Source of the DNA: Pseudomonas syringae KCTC 12500
Lineage (GTDB): Bacteria; Pseudomonadota; Gammaproteobacteria; Pseudomonadales; Pseudomonadaceae
DNA length: 64,000 bases
Reading direction: 5' to 3'
NCBI RefSeq assembly: GCF_000507185.2
Contig: NZ_AYTM02000002.1
Coordinates: forward strand, 5,801,501 to 5,865,500
Shown: positions 22,787-31,999 of the stretch, piece by piece
Layout of the letters: each line of letters opens with the position of its first letter
How positions within the stretch are numbered: the stretch's first letter is position 1
Made by a program: the position numbers and the translations under genes
Notes under the pieces: generated by a model
Database searches by the model: none
Told to the model about the DNA's origin: nothing
Seen by the model: only the letters and a program-made list of their open reading frames with translations

Positions 22787-23155
22787 TCAACCGCCGGACC
22801 GAGCTTGAATCACTTCCTCAGTAACACGCTTGAGCTTTGACTCGCGGATAACCTTCTCCAAAAGGCTGTTATCGACGTGAAGCCTTTCTAGCGATTCGGG
22901 GGTAAGCGAACCTTCCTCAACCAGCCGTAGCAGTTGGTCCTGAAAGTGGACGTGAACGGCAAGCGGGCTTACAGATATAGGCCCGGTAATCTTATCGGCG
23001 TATTGAAAGGCCTCGCTTCTATGGCGAATAGCCAAGTCGAGAATAGTCTTTGCCCTCTCTCTTTTTGACTGGTAATGAGCCTGAAGCCACATAGCGCCAA
23101 ATGAACTTGTCGCGCCGATAGCTGCACCCAATACAACCCCCCAAGCTGCATCCAT
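22787..23155 (-). CDS. Membrane-anchored cargo protein
   Basis: 122 aa from MDAAWGVVLGAAIGATSSFG: one N-terminal transmembrane helix, then a charged helical cytoplasmic domain (HYQSKRERAKTILDLAIRHR). A start at 23218 is possible. Opposes the operon, like 19941-20702, with a similar anchor-plus-soluble layout. Confidence 0.55.
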   Translation of the reverse strand: MDAAWGVVLGAAIGATSSFGAMWLQAHYQSKRERAKTILDLAIRHRSEAFQYADKITGPISVSPLAVHVHFQDQLLRLVEEGSLTPESLERLHVDNSLLEKVIRESKLKRVTEEVIQARSGG

Positions 23156-23251
23156 GACCTTATTCCCTTTAGGTTGCAAACCTGATCTATAACCCATCCA
23201 CCCATGAAACGCTACCACGCCTATGCAGGCGGGCGGCTGCCTGGAGTATCC

Positions 23252-24466
23252 ATGAAGTATGAACTACATCTCGGCGACTGCCTGGAGGTGATGCGCGGCC
23301 TGCCTTCGAACTCCATCGACAGTATTGTGACCGACCCGCCCTACGGCTTAACAAGTGCAAGGCCGGGCGGCAGAAGCGCAGCGACCCAAGGCTCTGTAAT
23401 GAAGGGATTCATGGGGCTTGAATGGGATGGGGAGGTTCCAAGCGCAGACGTGTGGATCGAATGCTTGCGGTTACTGAAGCCCGGCGGCCACCTACTTTCG
23501 TTCGCCGCAGCTCGCACCTATCACCATATGGCAATGGGAATCGAGGAGGCAGGCTTCGAGATCCGCGACCAGATCATGTGGGTGTTCGGCAGCGGCTTTC
23601 CGAAGTCGCATAACCTCAAGGGCGAGCACGTGGGCTGGGGTACCGCACTCAAGCCCGCGCATGAGCCGATCTGCATGGCACGCAAGCCTTTTCCCGGTAC
23701 CGTAGCGGCCAACGTGCTCGAGCACGGGACGGGGGCGCTCAACATAGACGCCTGCCGCATCGGCGTGGTCGACGCAGCATATGCCCGGAACTGCTCAGGC
23801 GATCGAGGCAATGCGGGCACTCGGTCGATCGAGGCGCAGAGCGCGACCAGCCTGCGCGCTGGCGGTGGATCCGCTGCATCGGGCCGCTGGCCTGCGAACC
23901 TGATCCATGACGGCAGCGATGTGATCGTGGGCATGTTCCCCGCCGAGGCTGGTGCAGCCGCCCCGGTCATGGGTACCGAACCCACGGCCAACGGATTCAG
24001 TGGCGCGGTGAGCTACAGCGGAATGCGCGAGCGTATGGCTGGCGCATTCCACGGTGATACCGGCAGCGCCGCCCGTTTCTTCTACTGCGCAAAGACCAGC
24101 CGGACGGATCGCCACGCAGGTCTGATCGACCCTGGCCCCCAGTTCAAGAAGGGCACCACGCTGCGCAAGGTCGAGACGACAGACACGAAGGGCAATAACC
24201 ACCCAACGGTGAAGCCAACGGACCTTATGGCTTACCTGCTCCGTCTGGTCACACCACTTGGTGGAAAAACGCTTGACCCCTTCATGGGTTCGGGAAGCAC
24301 AGGTAAGGCAGCGGTGCTTGAGGGGTTCGATTTCATAGGGATTGAGCAGGACGCCGCGTACATGGCGATCGCCAAAGCCCGCATAGCCTACGCGCAGACG
24401 AAGCGTCAGACCCAGCAGCAAGATCAGCAACTACAGGAACAGCAGCTCAGCCTGTTCAGCGCATAA
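23252..24466 (+). CDS. DNA adenine/cytosine-N4 methyltransferase
   Basis: 404 aa from MKYELHLGDCLEVMRGLPSN (GGAG 7 bp upstream). Catalytic DPPY at residues 28-31, a target-recognition region in the middle, then HPTVKPTDLMAYLLRLV and the SAM-binding DPFMGSGSTGKAAV near the end: the beta-class order (DPPY before FxGxG). It methylates N6-adenine or N4-cytosine; the target is not readable. A phage orphan enzyme, likely protecting phage DNA from restriction. Confidence 0.9.
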   Translation: MKYELHLGDCLEVMRGLPSNSIDSIVTDPPYGLTSARPGGRSAATQGSVMKGFMGLEWDGEVPSADVWIECLRLLKPGGHLLSFAAARTYHHMAMGIEEAGFEIRDQIMWVFGSGFPKSHNLKGEHVGWGTALKPAHEPICMARKPFPGTVAANVLEHGTGALNIDACRIGVVDAAYARNCSGDRGNAGTRSIEAQSATSLRAGGGSAASGRWPANLIHDGSDVIVGMFPAEAGAAAPVMGTEPTANGFSGAVSYSGMRERMAGAFHGDTGSAARFFYCAKTSRTDRHAGLIDPGPQFKKGTTLRKVETTDTKGNNHPTVKPTDLMAYLLRLVTPLGGKTLDPFMGSGSTGKAAVLEGFDFIGIEQDAAYMAIAKARIAYAQTKRQTQQQDQQLQEQQLSLFSA

Positions 24467-24511
24467 CCCCCACCAAATCAACGACTCACGCCGCCTCGGC
24501 GAGGATGAACT

Positions 24512-25537
24512 ATGTCCGCTCACCAGCAATACCCGCCCCTGCAGTACGGAAGCGTGTGCAGCGGCATTGAGGCCGCGACCGCAGCCTGGCACCCGCTGGG
24601 CATGGAACCGGTGTGGTTCGCCGAGATTGAACCCTTCCCCAGCGCCGTGCTGGCCCACCACTACCCTCGCACTCCGAACCTTGGCGACATGACCAAACTC
24701 GGGGCCTTGGTCCTGGCTGGCAAGATCAAAGCGCCGGACGTACTTGTGGGCGGCACGCCGTGCCAGGCGTTCAGTGTCGCCGGCATGAGACAGGGCATGC
24801 TCGACCCGCGCGGTGCCCTAACCATCAAATATGTGGAGCTTGCAGATGCAGTTGACCATGTTCGAACCAGTCGTAACCAACCCGAAAGCATCATCGTCTG
24901 GGAGAACGTCCCCGGTGTCCTTTCCGACAAAGGCAACGCCTTCGGATGCTTTCTTGGCGCGCTTGCTGGGGAAGACTGCGAACTGCAACCTCCAGGGAAG
25001 CGGTGGCAGGACGCTGGTTGTGTGTATGGACCCAAAAGAACAATCGCGTGGCGGATCCTGGACGCCCAATATTTCGGCCTGGCCCAACGACGCCGCCGTG
25101 TGTTCCTTGTCGCAAGTGCTCGAGCAGACTTCGATCCCACCGCGGTACTTTTTGAGCGCGAAGGCGTGCGCCGGGAAACCCACCTCGGCCGCATACGCTG
25201 GTGCCCTTGGTCGATCCGCGTGCACCACATCATGCGGCCCGACGCCGACCGGGACCTGCACGACCATCCGTGGGATGCGCGCACGGTCATCCTGCGCGGG
25301 TTCTACAACGAACAGCGCCGCCACTTCTGGTTGGCTGGCGGGCATAGCGATCTCGAATACTGGCGGCGACCGGGCTCCACCGCACAGCTCAAACACGGCG
25401 AATACCACCGCATCGACGAAGTGTCGCCCGGCGGCGTGTACACGCTCTTCATCACCAGCCGCTGGAAAGGCGACTGGGGCTTTCTGGTCAACGGCGTGAA
25501 GGTCGCTTGGCGTGAATACACTGGGGAAAAATCATGA
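24512..25537 (+). CDS. Truncated C5-cytosine methyltransferase fused to a cupin-like phage domain
   Basis: 341 aa. Residues 1-220 are a Dcm-type enzyme: motif I YGSVCSGIE (12-20), catalytic GTPCQAFS (Cys84), ENV (131-133), QRRRRV (192-197). The target-recognition domain and motifs IX-X are missing. Instead, from about residue 228, another phage protein begins: WSIRVHHIMR, LHDHPWDARTVILRG, GEYHRIDEV and a WGF segment, a cupin-like His-rich fold. The joint (about 25172-25196) is in frame. DNA methylation is probably lost; the cupin part may still fold. The stop overlaps the next start. Confidence 0.8.
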   Translation: MSAHQQYPPLQYGSVCSGIEAATAAWHPLGMEPVWFAEIEPFPSAVLAHHYPRTPNLGDMTKLGALVLAGKIKAPDVLVGGTPCQAFSVAGMRQGMLDPRGALTIKYVELADAVDHVRTSRNQPESIIVWENVPGVLSDKGNAFGCFLGALAGEDCELQPPGKRWQDAGCVYGPKRTIAWRILDAQYFGLAQRRRRVFLVASARADFDPTAVLFEREGVRRETHLGRIRWCPWSIRVHHIMRPDADRDLHDHPWDARTVILRGFYNEQRRHFWLAGGHSDLEYWRRPGSTAQLKHGEYHRIDEVSPGGVYTLFITSRWKGDWGFLVNGVKVAWREYTGEKS

Positions 25538-26313
25538 GCAATGAATGCAAGGCTGTGCCGGTGAACTGTCGCCAGCGACTCGCCGCCGAAGGAAAGCCCT
25601 ACCCGAGGTCGTCGTGCGCAGCCTGCGGTCAGTTCTCTCCTAATTGGCGTGAGTGCGAATCGATGCTGGCCAGGCCCGCCTGTCAACCGTCAGCGCTCGC
25701 CCAGCCGAACGATCAGAATCCCCGAGGCCCGCGTGAACTCTTCCAGAAATGGGTGCTGTCGATCGAGCATCCTGTAAAGGGCTGGCTCGACGGACACTGG
25801 CTTCGCCGTGGTGATGACCGCGAAGGGTATGCGGACGAATACGTTCAAGGCCTTTGGGTTGCGTTCAAGGCGTTCGTCGTCCAGCCAGTCGGTCATCAGG
25901 GCGAGCCGGATTTCAAGTCAGACGATAACGCCGTCTACATTTTCTCAAAGCTGATGGCGCATAAAATGGCAAAGTCGGCAGCAAATGGTCGCTCTGGCTG
26001 GCAACACTGCAGTCAAGATGACCTTAGCCAGATGCTGCGCGATCATGTTGAAAAGGGCGACCCGGTGGACGTAGCCAACTTCTGCATGATGCTTTGTGCC
26101 AACGGATTCAGCATATCAAAATCGCAAGACCAGCCCGCCACGGCGAAGGTGGATGAGCGCGCAGCGTTTGAATCTTGGCACAACACGCGCTACCCGCTGC
26201 ACTCAATGCTATTGAGCTTCTGCGAAAGAACAGGCGGCTATTCGTACATATCTAGGCGGGTAATGTTCGAACTCTGGCTGGCCCGCGCCAAGCTGAACGG
26301 CGGCCAGGCATGA
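25534..26313 (+). CDS. Hypothetical phage protein with repeat-like C-terminus
   Basis: 259 aa. An N-terminal Cys-containing segment (YPRSSCAACGQFSPNWRECE) may bind zinc; GWLDGHWLRRGDDREGYADE and DDNAVYIFSKLMAHKMAKSA form a helical core; ERAAFESWHN and FELWLARAK are the aromatic pattern common at the end of phage early proteins of unknown role. Coupled to the preceding gene by ATGA. Confidence 0.65.
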   Translation: MSNECKAVPVNCRQRLAAEGKPYPRSSCAACGQFSPNWRECESMLARPACQPSALAQPNDQNPRGPRELFQKWVLSIEHPVKGWLDGHWLRRGDDREGYADEYVQGLWVAFKAFVVQPVGHQGEPDFKSDDNAVYIFSKLMAHKMAKSAANGRSGWQHCSQDDLSQMLRDHVEKGDPVDVANFCMMLCANGFSISKSQDQPATAKVDERAAFESWHNTRYPLHSMLLSFCERTGGYSYISRRVMFELWLARAKLNGGQA

Positions 26314-26468
26314 CCAGCAAGCCAATATGCTGGCGTGCAGCTGCCCAGGCAGTGCCGAAACAACCGAGTATCACCGCCGAAAGGCCGATACTTGAACTCA
26401 TAAAGCGCTTCTCCAAGGGTTTGACAGGGCCTCACTTTTGCCCGGTGCGCCCGAACACCCCGCAGTAA
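26310..26468 (+). CDS. Tiny hypothetical phage protein
   Basis: 52 aa: MTSKPICWRAAAQAVPKQPS, basic, with two Cys. Starts at an ATGA overlap with the previous gene. Function unknown; coding status is supported mainly by coupling. Confidence 0.45.
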   Translation: MTSKPICWRAAAQAVPKQPSITAERPILELIKRFSKGLTGPHFCPVRPNTPQ

Positions 26469-26522
26469 CCACCCCCTCTCAATCAATTCAATGTCAGCCG
26501 CGTGTGCGGCAAGGACGAAGTC

Positions 26523-27272
26523 ATGTTTGAAATAAAGGAACGGCCGATCCTGTTCAGCGCGCCGATGGTGCGCGCCATCCTGTCCGGCCAGAAGACAGTC
26601 ACGCGGCGAGTAGTGAAGGTTCAGCCATTCGACCTGAGCTGGTCGCGGCGTGATCACCGGTTTGAGTACATGGCCGGCCGCGCCTTGAATGGCGACGAGA
26701 TAGACGGCTTCTATGCCTGCTCCACCCGCAGCGGCGGGGAATGGAGCGCAAAGTGCCCGTACGGCCAGCCTGGCGACCGGCTATGGGTGCGAGAGACGTG
26801 GTCAGACGTGAACTTGCAGGGCGCACCAGGCATCGCGTATCGAGCAGACGGCGACGTGCGCGACTTGATGGAAGATGCCAGCTTCCTCGATGAGGGCGGC
26901 GCATTCAATTACGACGATCCGCGCTCGAAGCCCTACCAATTTGCCTGCTGGTCAGAAGATTTGCTCGGCGGCAAAGAAGGCCGTTGGCGCCCATCCATTC
27001 ATATCCCGCGCTGGGCCAGCCGCATCCTGTTGGAAATTACAGCCGTGCGCGTCGAGCGGTTGCAGGATATCAGCGAGGATCAGGCCAAGGCCGAAGGCAT
27101 AAGGCTTTACACCGATCATGCCGAACTCGGTGAGTGGTGGCACGTCGATGGGATCGAAACCTACAGCGCTGACCCGCGCAAATCGTTCGAGCTGCTCTGG
27201 ACATCCGTCGGTGGCGACTGGAACTCCAATCCATGGGTCTGGGTCGTCGAGTTCAAGCGCGTGACGACCTGA
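26523..27272 (+). CDS. Phage ASCH/PUA-like domain protein
   Basis: 249 aa from MFEIKERPILFSAPMVRAIL. GQKTVTRRVVK, YGQPGDRLWVRETW, RWASRILLEITAVRVERLQD and SEDQAKAEGI are typical of the phage protein family with an ASCH-type fold (PUA-like, predicted RNA or modified-base binding). The molecular role is not known. Longer upstream start rejected because the family begins here. Confidence 0.75.
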   Translation: MFEIKERPILFSAPMVRAILSGQKTVTRRVVKVQPFDLSWSRRDHRFEYMAGRALNGDEIDGFYACSTRSGGEWSAKCPYGQPGDRLWVRETWSDVNLQGAPGIAYRADGDVRDLMEDASFLDEGGAFNYDDPRSKPYQFACWSEDLLGGKEGRWRPSIHIPRWASRILLEITAVRVERLQDISEDQAKAEGIRLYTDHAELGEWWHVDGIETYSADPRKSFELLWTSVGGDWNSNPWVWVVEFKRVTT

Positions 27273-27274
27273 GC

Positions 27275-27487
27275 CTACCGCACCATAAATATCAGCTCTC
27301 CCCTGTCAGTCATAGCCATGCCGTACTTGAGCCTGCCCAGGTACTGCTCGTGCATTGAGTAGACCCGGTCATCGATGATTCTGAAAATCATCGTTGTTTC
27401 CGACCAGATATTGCCGTCCACCGCCCGCCTGCCGAGCCTGGCATTGCGCGGACCGTAAACCTCATACGCCGTTGTGGTGCATTCCAT
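27275..27487 (-). CDS. Small hypothetical phage protein
   Basis: 70 aa, MECTTTAYEVYGPRNARLGR, then mainly beta (IFRIIDDRVYSMHEQYLGRL). Ribosome site AAGGAGAGG. A decayed copy of its first codons lies at 32498-32541, in the old prophage relic. Confidence 0.6.
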   Translation of the reverse strand: MECTTTAYEVYGPRNARLGRRAVDGNIWSETTMIFRIIDDRVYSMHEQYLGRLKYGMAMTDRGELIFMVR

Positions 27488-27612
27488 GACCTCTCCTTGG
27501 TGTTGCGCCAGCTCCTGCTGACTGCGTGGACCATAGCAGTGATCGGTAGCACCTGCCCGATATCCCCTTCCCATTTACAGCCTGCCGCTGACCGGCGGGC
27601 GGAGACGTGCCC

Positions 27613-27837
27613 ATGAAAGTAGAAATGAGCGGTGCCGGAATCACGATGGCTTCCGTCCAGCCGAGCGCGATCAAGTGCCCTAAGTGCGATTACAAGGGGC
27701 ATGGCCAGCTGACAACTCGATATCGAACTTACTGCCCGGTCTGTTTCGACGAGTTCATTCGCCAGAACGTCCCTGAGGTGGTCCCCGACCCAGAAGGCAA
27801 CCCCTTCGACCCCAATAGCCAGTTTGTTTACCTCTAA
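27613..27837 (+). CDS. Small zinc-ribbon phage protein
   Basis: 74 aa from MKVEMSGAGITMAS (GGAG upstream). CPKCDYKGHG and YCPVCFDEF give two CxxC knuckles, a zinc ribbon. C-terminal acidic/Pro tail. DNA- or RNA-binding possible. Confidence 0.65.
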   Translation: MKVEMSGAGITMASVQPSAIKCPKCDYKGHGQLTTRYRTYCPVCFDEFIRQNVPEVVPDPEGNPFDPNSQFVYL

Positions 27838-27917
27838 CCCCTTCCGCCGCCAAGCGCGGCCCACACTCATTTCAATATCTAACAAGGGCGGTCCTGAGCG
27901 GGCTGCAGGAGCTACTG

Positions 27918-28133
27918 ATGGACGAAATTCACTTTCTGTCGCACGAAGAGGTATGCACCCTAACCGGTGCCAAAACGAAAGCCGGCCAAATAACGGTGTT
28001 AAAGCGGAACGGGATTCGGCACACGATTAAAAGAAGTGGTTGGCCATGTGTCATTGCGTCAGCGCTGACTGGCGAAGCCGTGACCACCACGACTCCAGGC
28101 AAACCTAAATGGCAGCCACGGCTGGTGGGATAA
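27918..28133 (+). CDS. DUF4224 protein, probable excisionase-type partner of the integrase
   Basis: 71 aa. FLSHEEVCTLTGAKTKAGQI and LKRNGIRHTIKRSGWPCV follow the DUF4224 pattern, a winged-helix-like family usually found immediately before phage integrases. Its stop abuts the integrase start at 28134. A recombination-directionality role is inferred from position. Confidence 0.75.
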   Translation: MDEIHFLSHEEVCTLTGAKTKAGQITVLKRNGIRHTIKRSGWPCVIASALTGEAVTTTTPGKPKWQPRLVG

Positions 28134-29168
28134 ATGGGAAGAAAGCCGATTAACCCCGACAGCGTCACACGGCTCAGAAAGCGTAAACAGCGCAGCGGGG
28201 TCGTCTATTACTACTATGACATCGGAGGTTCACCGCGAAAGGAAATCCCACTGGGCTCTGACTATGGCATGGCGATCGTCGAGTACGCCAAGCTGGAGAA
28301 GAGCCGAACATCCTCGGCTCTCGTCCAGCAGGTGCTGACCTTTGCGTATGTCGCGGAAAAGTACATGGCTGAGGTCGTGCCCACCAAAAGCCCGGCAACA
28401 CAGAAAGACAATGCCAGGGAGCTGAAGCAACTTCTGAAGTTCTTCGACGATCCGCCAGCACCGCTGGAAGCGATCGAACCTCAACACGTCGTGCAGTACC
28501 TGCGCCAGCGAGGCAAGACTGCCCCTGTACGAGCAAACAGGGAGAAGGCGCTACTGAGTGCTATCTGGAATTTTGCGAGGAGCGCCGGCTACACGGCGCT
28601 GGCCAACCCGTGCGCGGGCGTAAAGGGTCACAAGGAAGTTGGGCGAGACCATTACATCGAGGACGAGATGTTTGCTCTGGTTTACGGCCATGCGGAGCAG
28701 CCTCTACGCGATGCTCTGGATCTGTTCTACCTGACCGGACAGCGGATTGCGGACACGCTGAAAATGGACGAGCGCGATATACGCGACGGCCGGCTATGGG
28801 TTCAACAAGGCAAGACGAATGCAAAAAGGAGGATTGAAATTACAGGTGAGCTGAAAGTGGTCATTGACCGCATTATGACCAGAAAGGAAGGACACAGGAT
28901 CCGCACTTCCAGGCTGATCGTTATGGATAACGGCCAGCCTATGACGAGCAGCATGTTGCGGGGGAGATTTGATGCGGCACGCGAGGCGGCCGGTGTCGAG
29001 AAGGGAGAGTTTCAGATGCGAGACCTGCGAGCGAAAGCCGGCACGGATAAGGCTGAATCGAGCGGCGATATCCTTCAAGCCCGCGATCAGCTCGGGCACA
29101 CCACCGTGGTGATGACCGAGAATTACATCCGCAAAAGGATCGGGAAAAAGGTCACTCCAACCAAGTAA
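28134..29168 (+). CDS. int: Tyrosine-recombinase integrase of the prophage
   Basis: 344 aa. SAM-like core-binding domain at about 60-160, catalytic domain after it: Arg204 (TGQRIAD), Lys227 (QQGKTN), Arg299 (RDLRAK), His322 (LGHTT) and Tyr331 (TENYIR). Box II has Arg296 where most members have His, a substitution worth noting. It lies 118 bp from the tRNA-Leu att site. Last gene of the early operon. Confidence 0.92.
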   Translation: MGRKPINPDSVTRLRKRKQRSGVVYYYYDIGGSPRKEIPLGSDYGMAIVEYAKLEKSRTSSALVQQVLTFAYVAEKYMAEVVPTKSPATQKDNARELKQLLKFFDDPPAPLEAIEPQHVVQYLRQRGKTAPVRANREKALLSAIWNFARSAGYTALANPCAGVKGHKEVGRDHYIEDEMFALVYGHAEQPLRDALDLFYLTGQRIADTLKMDERDIRDGRLWVQQGKTNAKRRIEITGELKVVIDRIMTRKEGHRIRTSRLIVMDNGQPMTSSMLRGRFDAAREAAGVEKGEFQMRDLRAKAGTDKAESSGDILQARDQLGHTTVVMTENYIRKRIGKKVTPTK

Positions 29169-29171
29169 ATT

Positions 29172-29246
29172 CTGCACCGCAATTATTTTTACCCCCTTGA
29201 ATTTAAAGGGCTGCAAGGCAGGTAATTAACGTATCGTGCGGTGCAG
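29172..29246. repeat. Inverted repeat between int and att
   Basis: CTGCACCGCA (29172-29181) and TGCGGTGCAG (29237-29246) are perfect reverse complements 55 bp apart. They lie between int and the att core, where arm-type integrase or excisionase sites are expected. Confidence 0.6.
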
Positions 29247-29285
29247 GATCATTGCTAACCATATGTTTATAAAGGATAAATTTAC

Positions 29286-29342
29286 GGACTTAAAATCCCT
29301 CGTCCTTTGGACGTGCCGGTTCGAACCCGGTTCGGGGAACCA
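29286..29342 (+). other. att site: 3' half of tRNA-Leu(UAA)
   Basis: GGACTTAAAATCCC (anticodon arm, UAA), a variable arm, CGGTTCGAACCCG (T arm) and GGGGAACCA read as the 3' half of tRNA-Leu. No 5' half precedes it. This is the bacterial end left after integration; the intact tRNA should lie at the other prophage end, outside the window. Confidence 0.85.
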
Positions 29343-29351
29343 CATATATAT

Positions 29352-29390
29352 AAAGGGCTTACGGGGCATTTTGCTCAGTAGGCCCTTTTT
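29352..29390 (+). terminator. Terminator of the original tRNA-Leu
   Basis: AAAGGGC and GCCCTTT pair around a 23-nt loop, followed by TTG. It lies ten bases after the tRNA 3' end. Confidence 0.6.
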
Positions 29391-29392
29391 GT

Positions 29393-29862
29393 TTTGGTCC
29401 GCGAAAACAGTCGTGGTCTGCAATTTCAAAAAACTCTTTGCCGCGTTCCTGATCAGTTATTACGGGACCGAGAGCGTCAGCGGCGCGGGCGAACCGGTAC
29501 CAACCTTGGCTCTGGTCACCGCAGCAGGTCCACATGTGCGGCAAAAGCGTTACCCCGCCGCCCATGGTAGCTCTCACTCAAGCGAATGATCCGTGGCGCA
29601 TATCAGCTCAACACCAAGTGGCAGCATGATCAATCGCTTCTGGCGCCTGCTCGCCAAACTACTCGCGCTCCCGGTAAACACTGCTCGGGCAGCGATACTG
29701 ATCGGCGCGTGGCTTGACAGCGTTTTAACGACAGTTGCCTTGAACAACGGGTGCAGGGCTGAACCGCTTGTCGCCAGCCACTGAAGGAACGGCAGTAACT
29801 GGCCGATACGATTGCATTACCCTTCTAGTTCGGATAGGGAAATCAAGGAAGGCTACACTACG
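29393..29862. other. Intergenic region, no convincing gene
   Basis: 470 bp. A short minus-strand frame here (GWYRFARAADALGPVITDQE) has protein-like composition but no good start. A 63-aa plus-strand frame at 29593 lacks support. AAGGAAGG near the end is the ribosome site of the chemoreceptor. Confidence 0.4.
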
Positions 29863-31503
29863 ATGAATCTCTTACGCGGCACTATGTTATCAACGCGCCT
29901 AATTTCTGCGTTTGTGGTATGCGCAGTTGTCACACTAGGTGTCGGCCTTGTCGGATACACGGGTATCACAGGCCTCAAAAACAGCGTAGATGGGATCGTC
30001 AGTAACAACCTCGTATCTGTGTACAACACGAGTAATGCACGCTCAAATGCGATAGCGCATTATCGCGACTTGCACCGCGCACTGCTGTATAAATTTGCAA
30101 AGGCAGACCAAGCCAAATATGACGAGACGTTGAAGTCCTTAGCAGACAATCAAAAAGAAGTAGAACAACTTTTCAATGCATATCGGCAAACGCCTCTGGA
30201 AGATGATGAAAGAGCGGCAGGTGATCAGTTTGAAAAAGACTGGCCAGCGTACATTAACGCATCCTCTCGCGTGATCGAATTAGCGGCGAAAGGTGACCTT
30301 GAAAGCGCGAACAAGCTATTCGCACAAGAGGTCGATCCTGCCTACAAGAAAACAAACGATGAGTTAAAAATAATAGTAGCGTCTAACAAGCGCCAGAGCG
30401 ATGAGGTCGCAATAGAATCCGCGAAGACTGCGAGCGCCGCATACGGTTCATTGGGCATAGGCGTAGTGATCGCGTTTGTTGCTGCAATTATTCTGGGCTT
30501 ATTGGTCACACGCTCGATCACTCGACCGCTTTTGGGGGCTCTACGGACCGCAAAGCAAGTGGCCGACGGCGACCTTTCTCAACAAATTGATGTCACCGGG
30601 AATGACGAGATCAGCACACTGCAATCAGCACTAAGCACGATGCAAGTTAACCTAAGAAATACTGTTAAAGAAATTGCCAATGCGGCTGATCAACTGGCCT
30701 CTGCGTCAGAAGAGTTGAATGCAGTTACGGAGGAGAGCTCCAGAGCACTGATACGCCAGAACGATGAGATCCAGCAAGCCGCTACGGCGGTGAACGAGAT
30801 GACAGCAGCGGTTGAGGAGGTAGCGCGCAATGCCTCAGGCGCGTCTGAGTCCTCTGAAGAAACTAGCCGCAGTGCTATTGAAGGACGTGATCAAGTAAAG
30901 AATGCCGTTGGATCGGTTAATACTATGGCAGAGCAGATTTCTCAATCGACTGAAAAGGTCACGGTACTCGCCACGAGAGTCAATGAGATCACAGGCGTTC
31001 TCGCAGTTATTCAGTCCATAGCCCAGCAAACCAACCTGTTGGCCTTGAATGCCGCAATTGAGGCAGCCAGGGCTGGCGAGCAGGGTCGCGGCTTTGCGGT
31101 AGTCGCCGATGAAGTGCGCGCCCTTGCGCACCGAACGCAGGCATCGACCGCAGACATTGAGGCTATGATGGCCCAAATTCGTGCGGGTGCGGATGAAGCA
31201 GTGATCTCGATGAATAACAGTAGGAGCCTTGCAGGAGAAACCCGTGATCAAGCGGTTCAGGCAGGTCACGCGCTAGACAGAATCACCGAAGGTGTCTCAA
31301 TGATTAATGAGAAAAATCTCGTGATCGCAAGCGCCGCCGAAGAGCAAGCTCACGTAGCTCGAGAGGTGGACCGAAATCTGGTTAATATTCAAGATATCTC
31401 CACTCAGACTGCAACTGGCGCACACCAAACCAATGCCTCGAGTGCAGAGCTTTCTCGACTTGCCGCCTCATTTGGAGTATTGGTCAATAAGTTCAAGACC
31501 TGA
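29863..31503 (+). CDS. Methyl-accepting chemotaxis protein (4HB sensor)
   Basis: 546 aa from [20 protein letters not shown]. Transmembrane helix about 8-30, a periplasmic four-helix-bundle sensor of about 160 residues, a second helix near 195-218, HAMP, then the signalling domain with hairpin tip [20 protein letters not shown]. Length and order are typical of Pseudomonas 4HB_MCP receptors. No C-terminal CheR-tethering pentapeptide. The ligand is not predictable. It lies between the prophage att site and the prophage relic. Confidence 0.9.
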   Translation: MNLLRGTMLSTRLISAFVVCAVVTLGVGLVGYTGITGLKNSVDGIVSNNLVSVYNTSNARSNAIAHYRDLHRALLYKFAKADQAKYDETLKSLADNQKEVEQLFNAYRQTPLEDDERAAGDQFEKDWPAYINASSRVIELAAKGDLESANKLFAQEVDPAYKKTNDELKIIVASNKRQSDEVAIESAKTASAAYGSLGIGVVIAFVAAIILGLLVTRSITRPLLGALRTAKQVADGDLSQQIDVTGNDEISTLQSALSTMQVNLRNTVKEIANAADQLASASEELNAVTEESSRALIRQNDEIQQAATAVNEMTAAVEEVARNASGASESSEETSRSAIEGRDQVKNAVGSVNTMAEQISQSTEKVTVLATRVNEITGVLAVIQSIAQQTNLLALNAAIEAARAGEQGRGFAVVADEVRALAHRTQASTADIEAMMAQIRAGADEAVISMNNSRSLAGETRDQAVQAGHALDRITEGVSMINEKNLVIASAAEEQAHVAREVDRNLVNIQDISTQTATGAHQTNASSAELSRLAASFGVLVNKFKT

Positions 31504-31535
31504 ATAAAGTTGATCAGAACGCGTGTGTGTATAGT

Positions 31536-31566
31536 AGGCATCTGACAATAGCGCATTCAGATGCCT
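31536..31566. repeat. 10-bp perfect inverted repeat after the chemoreceptor gene
   Basis: AGGCATCTGA (31536-31545) and TCAGATGCCT (31557-31566) with an 11-nt loop. No T tract, so either a factor-dependent terminator stem or a protein site. Confidence 0.5.
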
Positions 31567-31739
31567 ATGTGCTTGCGCACAGATCTTCCGCCTCACTTGA
31601 GGCGCGAGGACGGCACGCCGCGAGTCTGGTCTGAAATCACATCGCCCCCAGACAGCATTGTCATCCCATGCGAATACATCCAGGACATGAACGGGAGCGA
31701 ATACCGATCAGCGACTACACCAAAGCCCCTCCATCCTTT

Positions 31740-31935
31740 TTTTGCGGATCACCAGTTCGGAGTCGATCAGTTCGTTAAGCCTGCGGACGGTGTCGATATC
31801 GGCACGTCCATGTCGCGATCGGTCGCATCCTTGGAGAGGACTTTTCTGAACCACAAGAAGTCACCCAGCAGGATTGGGCCTGTACCGCCCGGTCAGCCAA
31901 GTAGCTTTGTCTGGGCCAAGGTCGCTCGGATCCCT
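31740..31935 (-). pseudogene. Decayed copy of the phage coiled-coil gene at 3336-3707
   Basis: DNA closely follows about 3541-3716 (shared GGTCGCATCC, GGAGAGGA, CACCCAGCAGGATTG and others), but the ATG of the intact gene (CAT in GGTCCATC) has become GGATCCC and indels break the frame. Its reverse-strand neighbours in the intact prophage are gone. A relic of a second, related prophage. Confidence 0.75.
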
Positions 31936-31999
31936 CTTTACCCCTTACATAAAAAAGATCCGCCAGTAGGGCGAGCCCTGTCAGAAGAAAATGGCTCAG

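Noticed and set aside
29279..29342. Functional tRNA-Leu
   Set aside because: Only the 3' half is present; sequence before 29286 does not resemble the 5' half.
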